A stretch of DNA of 33,730 nt from Treponema sp. GTDB lineage: Bacteria; Spirochaetota; Spirochaetia; Treponematales; Breznakiellaceae. Both the position numbers and the translations under genes were made by a program. The notes below the pieces were generated by a model. The model was given only the letters and a program-made list of their open reading frames with translations. It did not search any database and had not been told where the DNA came from. Location: positions 1-33,730 of the forward strand of contig JAITHL010000102.1 in the NCBI GenBank assembly GCA_031279975.1. The letters are read 5' to 3'. Shown here piece by piece: positions 26,211 to 33,730 of this stretch (its first letter is position 1; the number at the start of each line of letters is the position of its first letter).

Positions 26211-27944
26211 CTAGCAGCCAATATCCAGGATTTCAATCTCATCCAGCAGTTTAAGGGCCTTTTCCAAGGACACCACGGATTCCTTGAGGCCGTCCAAGAG
26301 GTTATTCCCCTTGGCAAGCTGCTGGAGGTTTGCCAGGGTCGCAAACTTACCCTCCGTATCGGTCTTGAGGGTGGCATAGATCACCGAGATCATCCCGGCG
26401 AGGGCTTCCTTTGCCCGGTTGATTATCCCCTGGGCTTCATCGGAAGCCTCCTCGGTAACTACCTGTATCTTCCGCCGTTTTATGGGGATGGAACTCATTT
26501 CCCCCTTGGCAAGCAAAAGGCGCTTCCCAAAGTCTCCGGCGGGAGCGATAAGGCCGTCGAATTTCTTAATAGTATTCTCCAGGGTGAAAAGCTCGTTATA
26601 ATTTTCAGTAAACTCTATCCGGTCTTCCCGTTCATAGAACTCCCCGTCAATCATGATGGGCCGCAGGACCTTGTTAATATCGGGCAAGAAAACCACCGAA
26701 TAGAAGGTCAGGAGGAAGGCCAGGCCGAAGGCCCCCCGGACCGGTATGCCTTCTTGATTGGTCTCGGAATAGACGTTATCCAAAAACCGCAGGCCGCTTC
26801 CCTTGAAAAAATGTTGAAAGGAACCGCGGAGATTCTCATGCCGCCGGTTCCGCAGGTATTCGGTAAGCTGGGTATGCGTATGGTGTTTCCAATAATCCCG
26901 GTATACGACAAACCAATCCTCGCCGCCGCTGATGCCGGAGGGCGCCAGGGAGGGGTTCTTGGCGGCGCAGCGGATAATGAGGGTAAGGGGAACCCGCTGG
27001 TTAAACTCCCGGATGGCGATGATGGAACTTTCCGCCTGGTTGAGCAGGGCATGGAGCTCGGCGTTAATATCAAATTCCGGCTCCCCCGCCCGGTCCTGGA
27101 CAATAAAAATAAAGAGGGATTCCAGCACGGTCATGGCGGGAATAGTCATGAGGGAATAGAGGATGTTGTTTAGGCTGTTCAGCATATCCTTTACCAGGAT
27201 CGCGGAACAGACCGTCCCGGATGCCTCGGAAGAAAAGGCCATGAGTATCCGGTCAAAAAGAAACGAAGCTAATTGTTTAAGGCAGTTAAGGGACCGGGCG
27301 TTGTCATACATCGCCTGCCGCTCACGCTCGGAAATGGTTCCCAAAATAGCTTCTATTTTGGCATAGGCTATCTGATGGAAATCCTGGCTGTCAATATCGG
27401 GGTTGTTTTCAATGAAATACTCAGGGGTTGTTTCCTTGACCAGCCGGAAATGGACTGCTTCCATTTCAAGGGAACCGAGGAACGCGTAAAAAGCCCCCCG
27501 GTCCCGGTTAATGCTCGCGTCCAGGGCGGTATAAAAAAAGCGGGCGCTGCTTTTCAAGGCCGCCAGATGGGTATGAAATTCGGCAAGCAGGAGGCCCCGG
27601 CTGTAATCAAAAAGCCCAGGGGCCTGGGCGTCAATAAGTTTCCCTATTTTGGCGATTTCCCGCTCTTGAAACATTTTAAACGGGCTCTTGGCCTTTATAA
27701 TGCCGAGTATCCACAGCCAAAGGCGGCAGTACCAGGGAAGCCTCGCAAACTGCCGGTCAAATTCTTCCGCCGGGGCGTCCTGAACGTTACCGGCATACAA
27801 AGGTTCCTTGGAAATATTTGACTGATTTTGGAGTTTTTCCAGAAGGTTTTTCCGCTCATCCAGGGATAACCCGGTAGAAAGCCGCGCAAAGGTCCCGTTT
27901 TCATTCATAGTTACATCTATCGGAGTGAAATAGCGCAAGCTCAA
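26211..27944 (-). CDS. Conserved spirochaete protein, DUF5312-like
   Basis: 577 aa without recognised catalytic motif; family assignment from recall of Treponema proteins only. Confidence 0.5.
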   Translation of the reverse strand: MSLRYFTPIDVTMNENGTFARLSTGLSLDERKNLLEKLQNQSNISKEPLYAGNVQDAPAEEFDRQFARLPWYCRLWLWILGIIKAKSPFKMFQEREIAKIGKLIDAQAPGLFDYSRGLLLAEFHTHLAALKSSARFFYTALDASINRDRGAFYAFLGSLEMEAVHFRLVKETTPEYFIENNPDIDSQDFHQIAYAKIEAILGTISERERQAMYDNARSLNCLKQLASFLFDRILMAFSSEASGTVCSAILVKDMLNSLNNILYSLMTIPAMTVLESLFIFIVQDRAGEPEFDINAELHALLNQAESSIIAIREFNQRVPLTLIIRCAAKNPSLAPSGISGGEDWFVVYRDYWKHHTHTQLTEYLRNRRHENLRGSFQHFFKGSGLRFLDNVYSETNQEGIPVRGAFGLAFLLTFYSVVFLPDINKVLRPIMIDGEFYEREDRIEFTENYNELFTLENTIKKFDGLIAPAGDFGKRLLLAKGEMSSIPIKRRKIQVVTEEASDEAQGIINRAKEALAGMISVIYATLKTDTEGKFATLANLQQLAKGNNLLDGLKESVVSLEKALKLLDEIEILDIGC

Positions 27945-27957
27945 GAGCGCGGCGCTT

Positions 27958-28029
27958 TAGCCCCTAGGGGAATTGAACCCCTCTTTTAAGATTGAGAATC
28001 TCATGTCCTAACCGATAGACGAAGGGGCC
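27958..28029 (-). tRNA. tRNA-Glu (CTC anticodon)
   Basis: Reverse complement GGCCCCTTCGTCTATCGGTTAGGACATGAGATTCTCAATCTTAAAAGAGGGGTTCAATTCCCCTAGGGGCTA; anticodon loop TTCTCAA. Confidence 0.93.
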
Positions 28030-28086
28030 GTACCGGAGAGGCTGAACAAGCCGTATGCGGCGCGTCCGCTGCCCTTCCTTTTGTCT

Positions 28087-28157
28087 TTCCCCAGGGAGGA
28101 TTTGAACCCCCACAAGCAGATCCAGAGTCTGCCGTGCTACCATTACACAACCGGGGA
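28087..28157 (-). tRNA. tRNA-Gln (CTG anticodon)
   Basis: Reverse complement TCCCCGGTTGTGTAATGGTAGCACGGCAGACTCTGGATCTGCTTGTGGGGGTTCAAATCCTCCCTGGGGAA; loop CTCTGGA. Confidence 0.93.
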
Positions 28158-28198
28158 ATGCTTTTTTATCCTAGTCTTTTTTCATAACCCTGTCAATC

Positions 28199-29140
28199 CT
28201 ATTCGGTATCATAATTGATAAGGGTCCGCACCGTTAAATCCCCAATGCGGGCGTTATAATTCAGAAAGGGAAGGCCCACCACCCCAAATACATCGGTTAC
28301 GATACCCCCGGCGGCGGTCAGCAATTCCCGGGCCGCGTGGAGGGTCCCCCCGGTGGCGATAAGATCATCCAAGAGGAGTATCCGTTTTCCCTTGGGAACG
28401 TCATCCACCTGGATTTCAATTTCCGCCTGGGCGTATTCAAGTTGATACGCCTTCTTTAAGGTCTTGCCGGGGAGCTTGCCCTTTTTTCGGATGAGGATGA
28501 GGGGTATGCCCATACGGCAGGCAAAGGGGGCGGCAAAGAGAAAGCCCCGGGCCTCTACCGCCGCGATCACCTCTATGCCCGCGTCCCGGTAGATGTCCGC
28601 CATGGCGTCAATACAGTATTGAAACGCCTGGGGGGTAATTAAAATACTGGTAATATCATAGAACAGCACCCCCGGTTTGGGAAAACCGGGAACCCTCCTG
28701 ATATGGGCGTCGAGATCAAAGGTATGTTCCATCGTATTGCCCCCGTTTTGTTTTATTTGGTTTACCAGCCGCCTGACCCACGCGCCGATGTTTTCATCAA
28801 AAGCAAACAGCGGTTCCGCTTCCACCGCCAATTCCGAATCCTGAACCAGGTTTGCCAGGTAGCGGACCGCCTCTTGGGAATCGGGAGAAAAGAGCCCGCA
28901 GGGGCGTCCGGCAAGATTAATATGCCGCAGCAATGTTTCGATATACCCAAAGCACGGGGGCGCCGGTTGTTCACAGCCTAAAAAGCACAACTCCGCCGGG
29001 AGTATGTCGGTACCCTTAAAATCCCAGGCGGCCCTTATGGCGACGCTGTGGCCCCGCAGCTCGCCGGCGATTTTTTCCGCCAGCCTTTGGGTTCCCGCGG
29101 CGCCGTCGGTAAGGATAAGTATGGTCCGCTTTATTTCCAC
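28199..29140 (-). CDS. apt: Adenine phosphoribosyltransferase with about 136-aa flavodoxin-like N-terminal domain
   Basis: Apt part from internal Met at 28732: RRVPGFPKPGVLFYDITSIL, AVEARGFLFAAPFACRMGIPLILIRKKGKLPG, RILLLDDLIATGGTLHAA. N-term TILILTDGAAGTQRLAEKIAGELRG. Confidence 0.92.
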   Translation of the reverse strand: MEIKRTILILTDGAAGTQRLAEKIAGELRGHSVAIRAAWDFKGTDILPAELCFLGCEQPAPPCFGYIETLLRHINLAGRPCGLFSPDSQEAVRYLANLVQDSELAVEAEPLFAFDENIGAWVRRLVNQIKQNGGNTMEHTFDLDAHIRRVPGFPKPGVLFYDITSILITPQAFQYCIDAMADIYRDAGIEVIAAVEARGFLFAAPFACRMGIPLILIRKKGKLPGKTLKKAYQLEYAQAEIEIQVDDVPKGKRILLLDDLIATGGTLHAARELLTAAGGIVTDVFGVVGLPFLNYNARIGDLTVRTLINYDTE

Positions 29141-29164
29141 AGGGCGTTATGTTCCTTTACCATT

Positions 29165-29237
29165 TAGCGGCAATTGGACTTGAACCAATGACCGAACGGA
29201 TATGAGCCGTTTGCTCTGCCAACTGAGCTATGCCGCC
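29165..29237 (-). tRNA. tRNA with CAT anticodon (tRNA-Met, or tRNA-Ile2 if lysidine-modified)
   Basis: Reverse complement GGCGGCATAGCTCAGTTGGCAGAGCAAACGGCTCATATCCGTTCGGTCATTGGTTCAAGTCCAATTGCCGCTA; loop CTCATAT. Confidence 0.9.
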
Positions 29238-29301
29238 GTTATATATGCGGATCATCCTAGCAATAGGGCCGGACTTTGTCAAGCCGGGGCTTCAGGACGG
29301 C

Positions 29302-32079
29302 TTATATTAAATTATGTTTCTTCGCCGCCTTTTGCAGGGCGTTATTCCAATAATGCAGGGAAAGGAAGGAACGTTTTGTTTCCATATCGGTAATGTGGCT
29401 TGCCCGGCTTTGGAGATGCTTAAAGGCCATACTGACCGCGGTATTCATATCAACCTCCAGGGCGCCGGTTTCCTCTAACACGCAATAATAGGAATAAAAA
29501 TAAAACGCGTCATTGGGGTCCGTGTCGGGCAGCCGTTCATCCCGCAGGATACGCCACATGCCTTCCAGGGCAAGGGACCGGGAGGCGCTGTTGTATTTAC
29601 CCATCTGGGCGAGGGCCAGGGCCCGGTAACAGGTAAGGATGCGGAAATAGAAGTCTTGGGCAGGGAAGAGCAGCAATTCACCCTGGGAAAAACCGCTCCG
29701 CCAATCGGGCTGTTCGATAAACACAAAGCCCCGGCCGGGCAATTTTTTGGCAAAGCCATCGGCCAGGGCAAGGGTTTGCTCATAGTCTCCCGCAAAATAG
29801 GCCGCCTCAATCTCAAAGAGCAGGGCGTCGCTGTTCATCTTTTCAGGTTTTCTTGGTTTAGGGCCGAAGAGGTACACATCGGTCCGGTATATCCAGGCCG
29901 CCAGGATCAGGTCCCGGGTTGCCGATCCGGTATAACTGATCTGTTCCCGCAGGCCCGCAAAGATATCCTGCGCCTCCTGATACAGGCCAGTTTCAAAGCG
30001 TATCCGGCCCAGGAGGAACCGGGACCGGTAGGCCCATTCAGGCCGGCCTGAACTGAAGGCCGCCTCTTCAGATTGCAGGGTCAATTGGCCCGCCTTGAAA
30101 ATATTACCGAACAGCAGGTGGGCCGCCGCGGCATAATAGGCGGTAACCGCCAGTTCTTCCTTATTGCCGGAACGCTGGGCGTGTTCCAGGGCGAAGGCAA
30201 AATAATCAATGCTGTCTTCCATCCGCTGTCTTGACAGATTCACCAGAGAAAAAAGCCGGTAAGCCTGGGCAAGCCCCTTCCCTTCCTTGAGATTCTGGCT
30301 GAACATCATAGCGGCCTTTACCGACTCGGCGGCGGCGGCAATATCCTGGATTCCCAGATGGTACCCGGCAAGATTGGCCTGTATCTGGGCGTGGTACACC
30401 GGAAAGGCCCCGGTATCAGGGAGGGGCGCCAAAAATGCCTCCCGGATTTCCCGTTCCCCCCCATGTATGAGGGCCTTGAAGGTTTTAAATATATACAGCA
30501 GCTGGGCGAATCGCCGCTCCCCCACAATAACGCCGAATTGACGCGCCCCTATGGCGTCATCAATGCCCCGGCAGGTCTTGTTGACAATATCCGACAGTAT
30601 GGCGTTCAAAAACAGCGAGTCCGATCCCTCCCCGCCAAGCTGGGAAAGGACCTTCAGCACATTGAAACAGGGCATAATGGTTCCCTTATTGACCAGGGAT
30701 AAAATACGGACCCATACCATGGAACGAACCGCGTCCTTCCGTTTCCCCAGCATGAGCTCCGCCTTGGCAATAAACCCAGGCATACGGGGCTGGGGGTCCT
30801 CCCGGAAATCAATCAGCCCCATGAGGATAAAAAAATCCATGGCCCGGGAAATCATCTGGGGATTTAAGCCCGCTTCTTGAAACAGGGACAAGTAGAGATG
30901 GGCGGGGAAAAAACGCCGGAACAGGCAGACCGCATAGGCGATCTCCCAAAGGTCCGGCGGCAGCGCCGCCGCCGGAAGCGGCGCGTAGCCCTCCGCGGGT
31001 ATCTGCAAAATCCGGGGAAACACCGCGGCCCAGGGGCCCAGGCCGCTGTTTTCACCCTGCCCTTCCGCGGCGGCCAAGGATCCGCCGGACCCGCCGGCGG
31101 AGGTTCCGTATATCAAAAAATTATCTTTAATAGAAGGCTTTTGATACAGCCCGATGAACAGTTGGACGGCCTCAAAGTCCGCTTGATCCAGGTTTTCCAG
31201 AATAACCACCGGCTTCGCGGACCGTCCCTCCGCGGCTTTCCGGTATGCCTCAAAGAGCTTGCGCGCAAACTGCTTGCTTTTATGGATCAGATAGTCCGAA
31301 TACTGTTCCCGGAAGCGCTCCCGGATAATGCCCTCCCCCAGGGCATCCAGTTCCTCAACCGCTTCATTCCCAATAAAGGGGGTTAAGAAGGCCCGGATTA
31401 CCGGCGTTACGGCGTCGGCAAAACAGGGCAGGCCGGAGCCTCCGGCGCCGAAGGTGATGATCAGGGGGGGGGCCTCCAGCTGGAACTCCTCAAAAATCCG
31501 GCGAAGGCCGTCCCGTTTTCCAATGAACCGGGGGCCGACGAGCGCCACATTCCCGGAACTGCCGGGATTGATAAGTTCCCGTATCCGCGTCCGGTAGGGG
31601 AAGAGCCGGGGGGGATTTTTGGCGGCGGGGGAAATAAAGTTTTTTATCCGGAGGTACGCAGGAAACAGGACCGGCCCGTCATCCGGGGAAAGGGGCTGGT
31701 AAAAGGCCGCATAGGGGGCGAGCGCCCGCTGTACCGCCGGGCCGCACCAGATACCCGTCCCCCCCGAAGGCAGTGTCCGGATGAGTTTTAAGCCCTCCCC
31801 GTCCTGTAAATTTTCTCCCAAAAGTATGAGGTGCCCGTATAATTCCGCCGCCGCCGCGCCGGTAATGTTGAGCATCGTTTCTAAAAGGGTCAGTATGCTC
31901 AACCAAAACCCTATGGCCTGCTCATCAAAGGAAGCGGCAATACTCCGCCGTTCATAGCCGGCGCTTCCGCCGGCGGCTTTGACGGCGCCCACGATAGACT
32001 TTTCAATATGCGCGTATAACTCCGGCCTTGTCCGTCTCAACTGCGCCTGAAAGCGCAAGGAAAAGAGCATCTGTATCAT
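29302..32079 (-). CDS. Large protein with degenerate STAND/AAA-like ATPase region followed by TPR-like helical repeats
   Basis: GNVALVGPRFIGKRDGLRRIF (Walker A-like), PVVILENLDQADFEAVQLF (Walker B-like, STAND style), long helical C-terminal half. Confidence 0.55.
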   Translation of the reverse strand: MIQMLFSLRFQAQLRRTRPELYAHIEKSIVGAVKAAGGSAGYERRSIAASFDEQAIGFWLSILTLLETMLNITGAAAAELYGHLILLGENLQDGEGLKLIRTLPSGGTGIWCGPAVQRALAPYAAFYQPLSPDDGPVLFPAYLRIKNFISPAAKNPPRLFPYRTRIRELINPGSSGNVALVGPRFIGKRDGLRRIFEEFQLEAPPLIITFGAGGSGLPCFADAVTPVIRAFLTPFIGNEAVEELDALGEGIIRERFREQYSDYLIHKSKQFARKLFEAYRKAAEGRSAKPVVILENLDQADFEAVQLFIGLYQKPSIKDNFLIYGTSAGGSGGSLAAAEGQGENSGLGPWAAVFPRILQIPAEGYAPLPAAALPPDLWEIAYAVCLFRRFFPAHLYLSLFQEAGLNPQMISRAMDFFILMGLIDFREDPQPRMPGFIAKAELMLGKRKDAVRSMVWVRILSLVNKGTIMPCFNVLKVLSQLGGEGSDSLFLNAILSDIVNKTCRGIDDAIGARQFGVIVGERRFAQLLYIFKTFKALIHGGEREIREAFLAPLPDTGAFPVYHAQIQANLAGYHLGIQDIAAAAESVKAAMMFSQNLKEGKGLAQAYRLFSLVNLSRQRMEDSIDYFAFALEHAQRSGNKEELAVTAYYAAAAHLLFGNIFKAGQLTLQSEEAAFSSGRPEWAYRSRFLLGRIRFETGLYQEAQDIFAGLREQISYTGSATRDLILAAWIYRTDVYLFGPKPRKPEKMNSDALLFEIEAAYFAGDYEQTLALADGFAKKLPGRGFVFIEQPDWRSGFSQGELLLFPAQDFYFRILTCYRALALAQMGKYNSASRSLALEGMWRILRDERLPDTDPNDAFYFYSYYCVLEETGALEVDMNTAVSMAFKHLQSRASHITDMETKRSFLSLHYWNNALQKAAKKHNLI

Positions 32080-32125
32080 AGCAATTATATCCCAAAATAC
32101 CGGGCCAGTTGCAAAAAACGGTTAT

Positions 32126-32168
32126 TTTCGCGCTGGCCCTTGCAGTTTCCCGCCTAAGGGCCGCGAAA
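32126..32168. repeat. Hairpin-forming palindrome
   Basis: TTTCGCG-(ctg)-GCCCTT ... AAGGGC-CGCGAAA. Confidence 0.65.
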
Positions 32169-32189
32169 CATGCTTTTTTTAGAAGCAGC

Positions 32190-32213
32190 GGTTGCAAAAT
32201 CAATTTTGCAACC
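32190..32213. repeat. Perfect palindrome GGTTGCAAAAT-CA-ATTTTGCAACC
   Basis: 11-bp perfect arms with a 2-nt centre. Confidence 0.85.
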
Positions 32214-32276
32214 CCCTCTACTTTATACTATAATCGGTATAATACCGGGCTTATTGAGGAAGGCGCCCGGTTCCTG

Positions 32277-32436
32277 CGGGAAGGGCTGATTAAACCGGAT
32301 TTTTCAACACAATCCGCGGATTGCGCGGATTTCCGGTAACAAAACCCTTCTAAGTCGAACCGAAGGTTCGCAATCCGCGGGCCCTTTTGATAATGCCGGT
32401 TCGAACCTGCGGTTCGCAATCAGCCCTTCCCTAGGG
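32277..32436. repeat. Family A element, copy A5, containing two family B micro-palindromes
   Basis: Arms gggaagggctgatt / aatcagcccttccc; B units cgaaccgaaggttcgc (32356-32371) and cgaacctgcggttcgc (32402-32417). Confidence 0.8.
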
Positions 32437-32446
32437 CAAGGATGCG

Positions 32447-32521
32447 TAACTTGACGCTAACCACCGTTGCCCGTGAGCCTATGGTCCGGTGTATTTGCTC
32501 ATTTCATTACGCAATTGCGGG
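32447..32521 (-). repeat. Repeat D, copy 1 (inverted relative to 33666-33725)
   Basis: gtatttgctcatttcattacgcaattgcggg at 32491-32521 and taacttgacgctaa at 32447-32460. Confidence 0.8.
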
Positions 32522-32525
32522 CAAG

Positions 32526-32669
32526 CAGCGCTGATTAACGCAACCGGGCATTATTCAACGCCGCTTTATTGGATATTTTCCACGGTTTTCCGCGGGAAAA
32601 CGAGAAAAACAACAGGGCGGCGCTGATTGCGGACCGGAGGTCCGGCGTCAAGTTAATCAGCGCCGCCCT
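32526..32669. repeat. Family A element, copy A6, with inner palindrome agggcggcgctgatt / aatcagcgccgccct and one family B unit
   Basis: Inner arms 32614-32628 and 32655-32669 perfect; B unit gcggaccggaggtccg at 32629-32644. Confidence 0.8.
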
Positions 32670-32680
32670 AAGGAGGAGTT

Positions 32681-33619
32681 ATGGTTTCGGCATCCTTACG
32701 GGGGCGGTCCCTGCTTACCTGGCTGGACTTTTCGGCGGAGGAAATCCGGTCTTTGCTGGCCCTATCCCGGGCGGTAAAAGAAGAAAACAAACGCGGCGAA
32801 ATCCATCAGCGTTTTTTGGGGAAATCCCTGGCGCTCATCTTTGAAAAGCGATCCACCAGAACCAGATGCGCCTTTGAAACCGCCTTTGGGGAAGAGGGGG
32901 GGCATCCGGTATTCCTTTCCACGGCGGATATACAGCTGGGGGCAAAGGAATCCATTGAAGACACGGCCCGGGTTCTGGGCAGGATGTTCAACGCCATCCA
33001 GTTCCGGGGCTTTCAGCAGGCAACCGTGGAAGCCCTGGCCCGCTATGCCGGGGTTCCGGTCTATAACGGCCTTACCGGCAGCTTCCACCCGACCCAAGTC
33101 CTGGCGGATATTATGACCCTGGAAGAGAATTTCGGCTCCCATCAGGGGAAAAGGCTCTGTTTTGTCGGGGACGGGCGGAATAATGTGGCCCGGTCCCTTA
33201 TGGCGCTCTGCGCCAAGCTGGGGGTCCACTTTACGGTGATCACCCCCCAGGCGCTGAACCCCGACGCGGAACTCCTGCAAATCTGCGCTGGCCTTGCCGC
33301 CGCTTCCGGGGCGGCGATCCGGATCACCGCGGACCTGGAGGAAGTCGCGGGGGCGGACGCCTTGTATACCGACGTATGGGTTTCCATGGGGGAAGAGGCG
33401 GTCCGGGAAGAGCGGATGCGGCTTTTAGGGGCCTATCAGGTAAACCAGGCCCTTATGGAAAAAACCGGGCGGCGGGATACTATCTTCCTCCACTGCCTGC
33501 CGGCGGTTAAAGGCGAGGAGGTAAGCCCGGAGGTTATCGACGGCCCCCAGAGCCGGGCCTGGGATGAGGCGGAGAACCGCAAACACACCATCAAGGCGAT
33601 TATGCTGGCCACCCTCTAG
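32681..33619 (+). CDS. argF: Ornithine carbamoyltransferase
   Basis: FEKRSTRTRCAFETA, HPTQVLADIMTLEE, FVGDGRNNVARSLM, FLHCLPAVKGEEVSPEVIDG; AAGGAGG Shine-Dalgarno. Confidence 0.95.
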   Translation: MVSASLRGRSLLTWLDFSAEEIRSLLALSRAVKEENKRGEIHQRFLGKSLALIFEKRSTRTRCAFETAFGEEGGHPVFLSTADIQLGAKESIEDTARVLGRMFNAIQFRGFQQATVEALARYAGVPVYNGLTGSFHPTQVLADIMTLEENFGSHQGKRLCFVGDGRNNVARSLMALCAKLGVHFTVITPQALNPDAELLQICAGLAAASGAAIRITADLEEVAGADALYTDVWVSMGEEAVREERMRLLGAYQVNQALMEKTGRRDTIFLHCLPAVKGEEVSPEVIDGPQSRAWDEAENRKHTIKAIMLATL

Positions 33620-33660
33620 GGAAACACTGATTAAATCCAATCGAGGATTTAATCAGTGTA
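33617..33660. repeat. Family A-type short element, copy A7, a perfect 15-bp hairpin at the argF 3' end
   Basis: ACACTGATTAAATCC (33624-33638) AATCGA GGATTTAATCAGTGT (33645-33659). Confidence 0.85.
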
Positions 33661-33665
33661 TCTTA

Positions 33666-33725
33666 CCCGCATTTGCGTAATGAAATGAGCAAATGCAGAG
33701 GGTAACGCTGATTAGCGTCAAGTTA
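33666..33725 (+). repeat. Repeat D, copy 2
   Basis: cccgcatttgcgtaatgaaatgagcaaatgc at 33666-33696 (29/31 to the reverse complement of 32491-32521) and ttagcgtcaagtta at 33712-33725 (14/14 to the reverse complement of 32447-32460). Confidence 0.85.
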
Positions 33726-33730
33726 ATCAG

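Noticed and set aside
32401-32419. tRNA fragment (GGTTCGAACC T-arm-like sequence)
   Set aside because: The match is explained by the CGAACC-NNN-GGTTCG palindrome; no acceptor or anticodon arms nearby.
32277-32669. CRISPR-like array from repeated palindromes
   Set aside because: Repeats are irregularly spaced, differ in sequence and orientation, have no uniform spacers, and no cas genes are present.
32491-33696. argF as a composite transposon
   Set aside because: Inverted repeats are present, but there is no transposase and no visible target-site duplication; kept only as a structural observation.

Overview
This 33.7 kb window is a chromosomal housekeeping region of a spirochaete, most likely a Treponema of the termite-gut type (inferred from gene content and order; no search was run). 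It contains a putative oriC and dnaA; a PpiC/SurA-like foldase; a DUF115/MptE-like protein; lepA; a lipoprotein lipase; an HtrA protease; ftsH; tilS; rplY; spoVG; ispE; an rplU-prp-rpmA-obgE-nadD/yqeK-LCP-rsfS operon; argS; pgeF; a DUF5312-like protein; an apt fusion; a large STAND-like protein; argF; and four tRNAs. I see no phage, transposase, CRISPR or defence system. The most unusual content is intergenic. There is a family of about 120-160 bp imperfect inverted-repeat elements (family A: CTAGGG..GCTGATTAA ... TTAATCAGC..CCCTAG). Inside these sits a second family of 16-nt micro-palindromes (family B: CGRACC-NNN-GGTYCGC), each apparently replacing the T of a TAATC site for a net +15 nt. Other points of interest are GC-rich direct repeats on both sides of argS, a near-identical 31-bp inverted repeat on both sides of argF, a six-hairpin leader upstream of an extremely acidic small protein, a flavodoxin-like/Apt fusion, and a Prp protease next to an L27 that lacks the canonical N-terminal extension.
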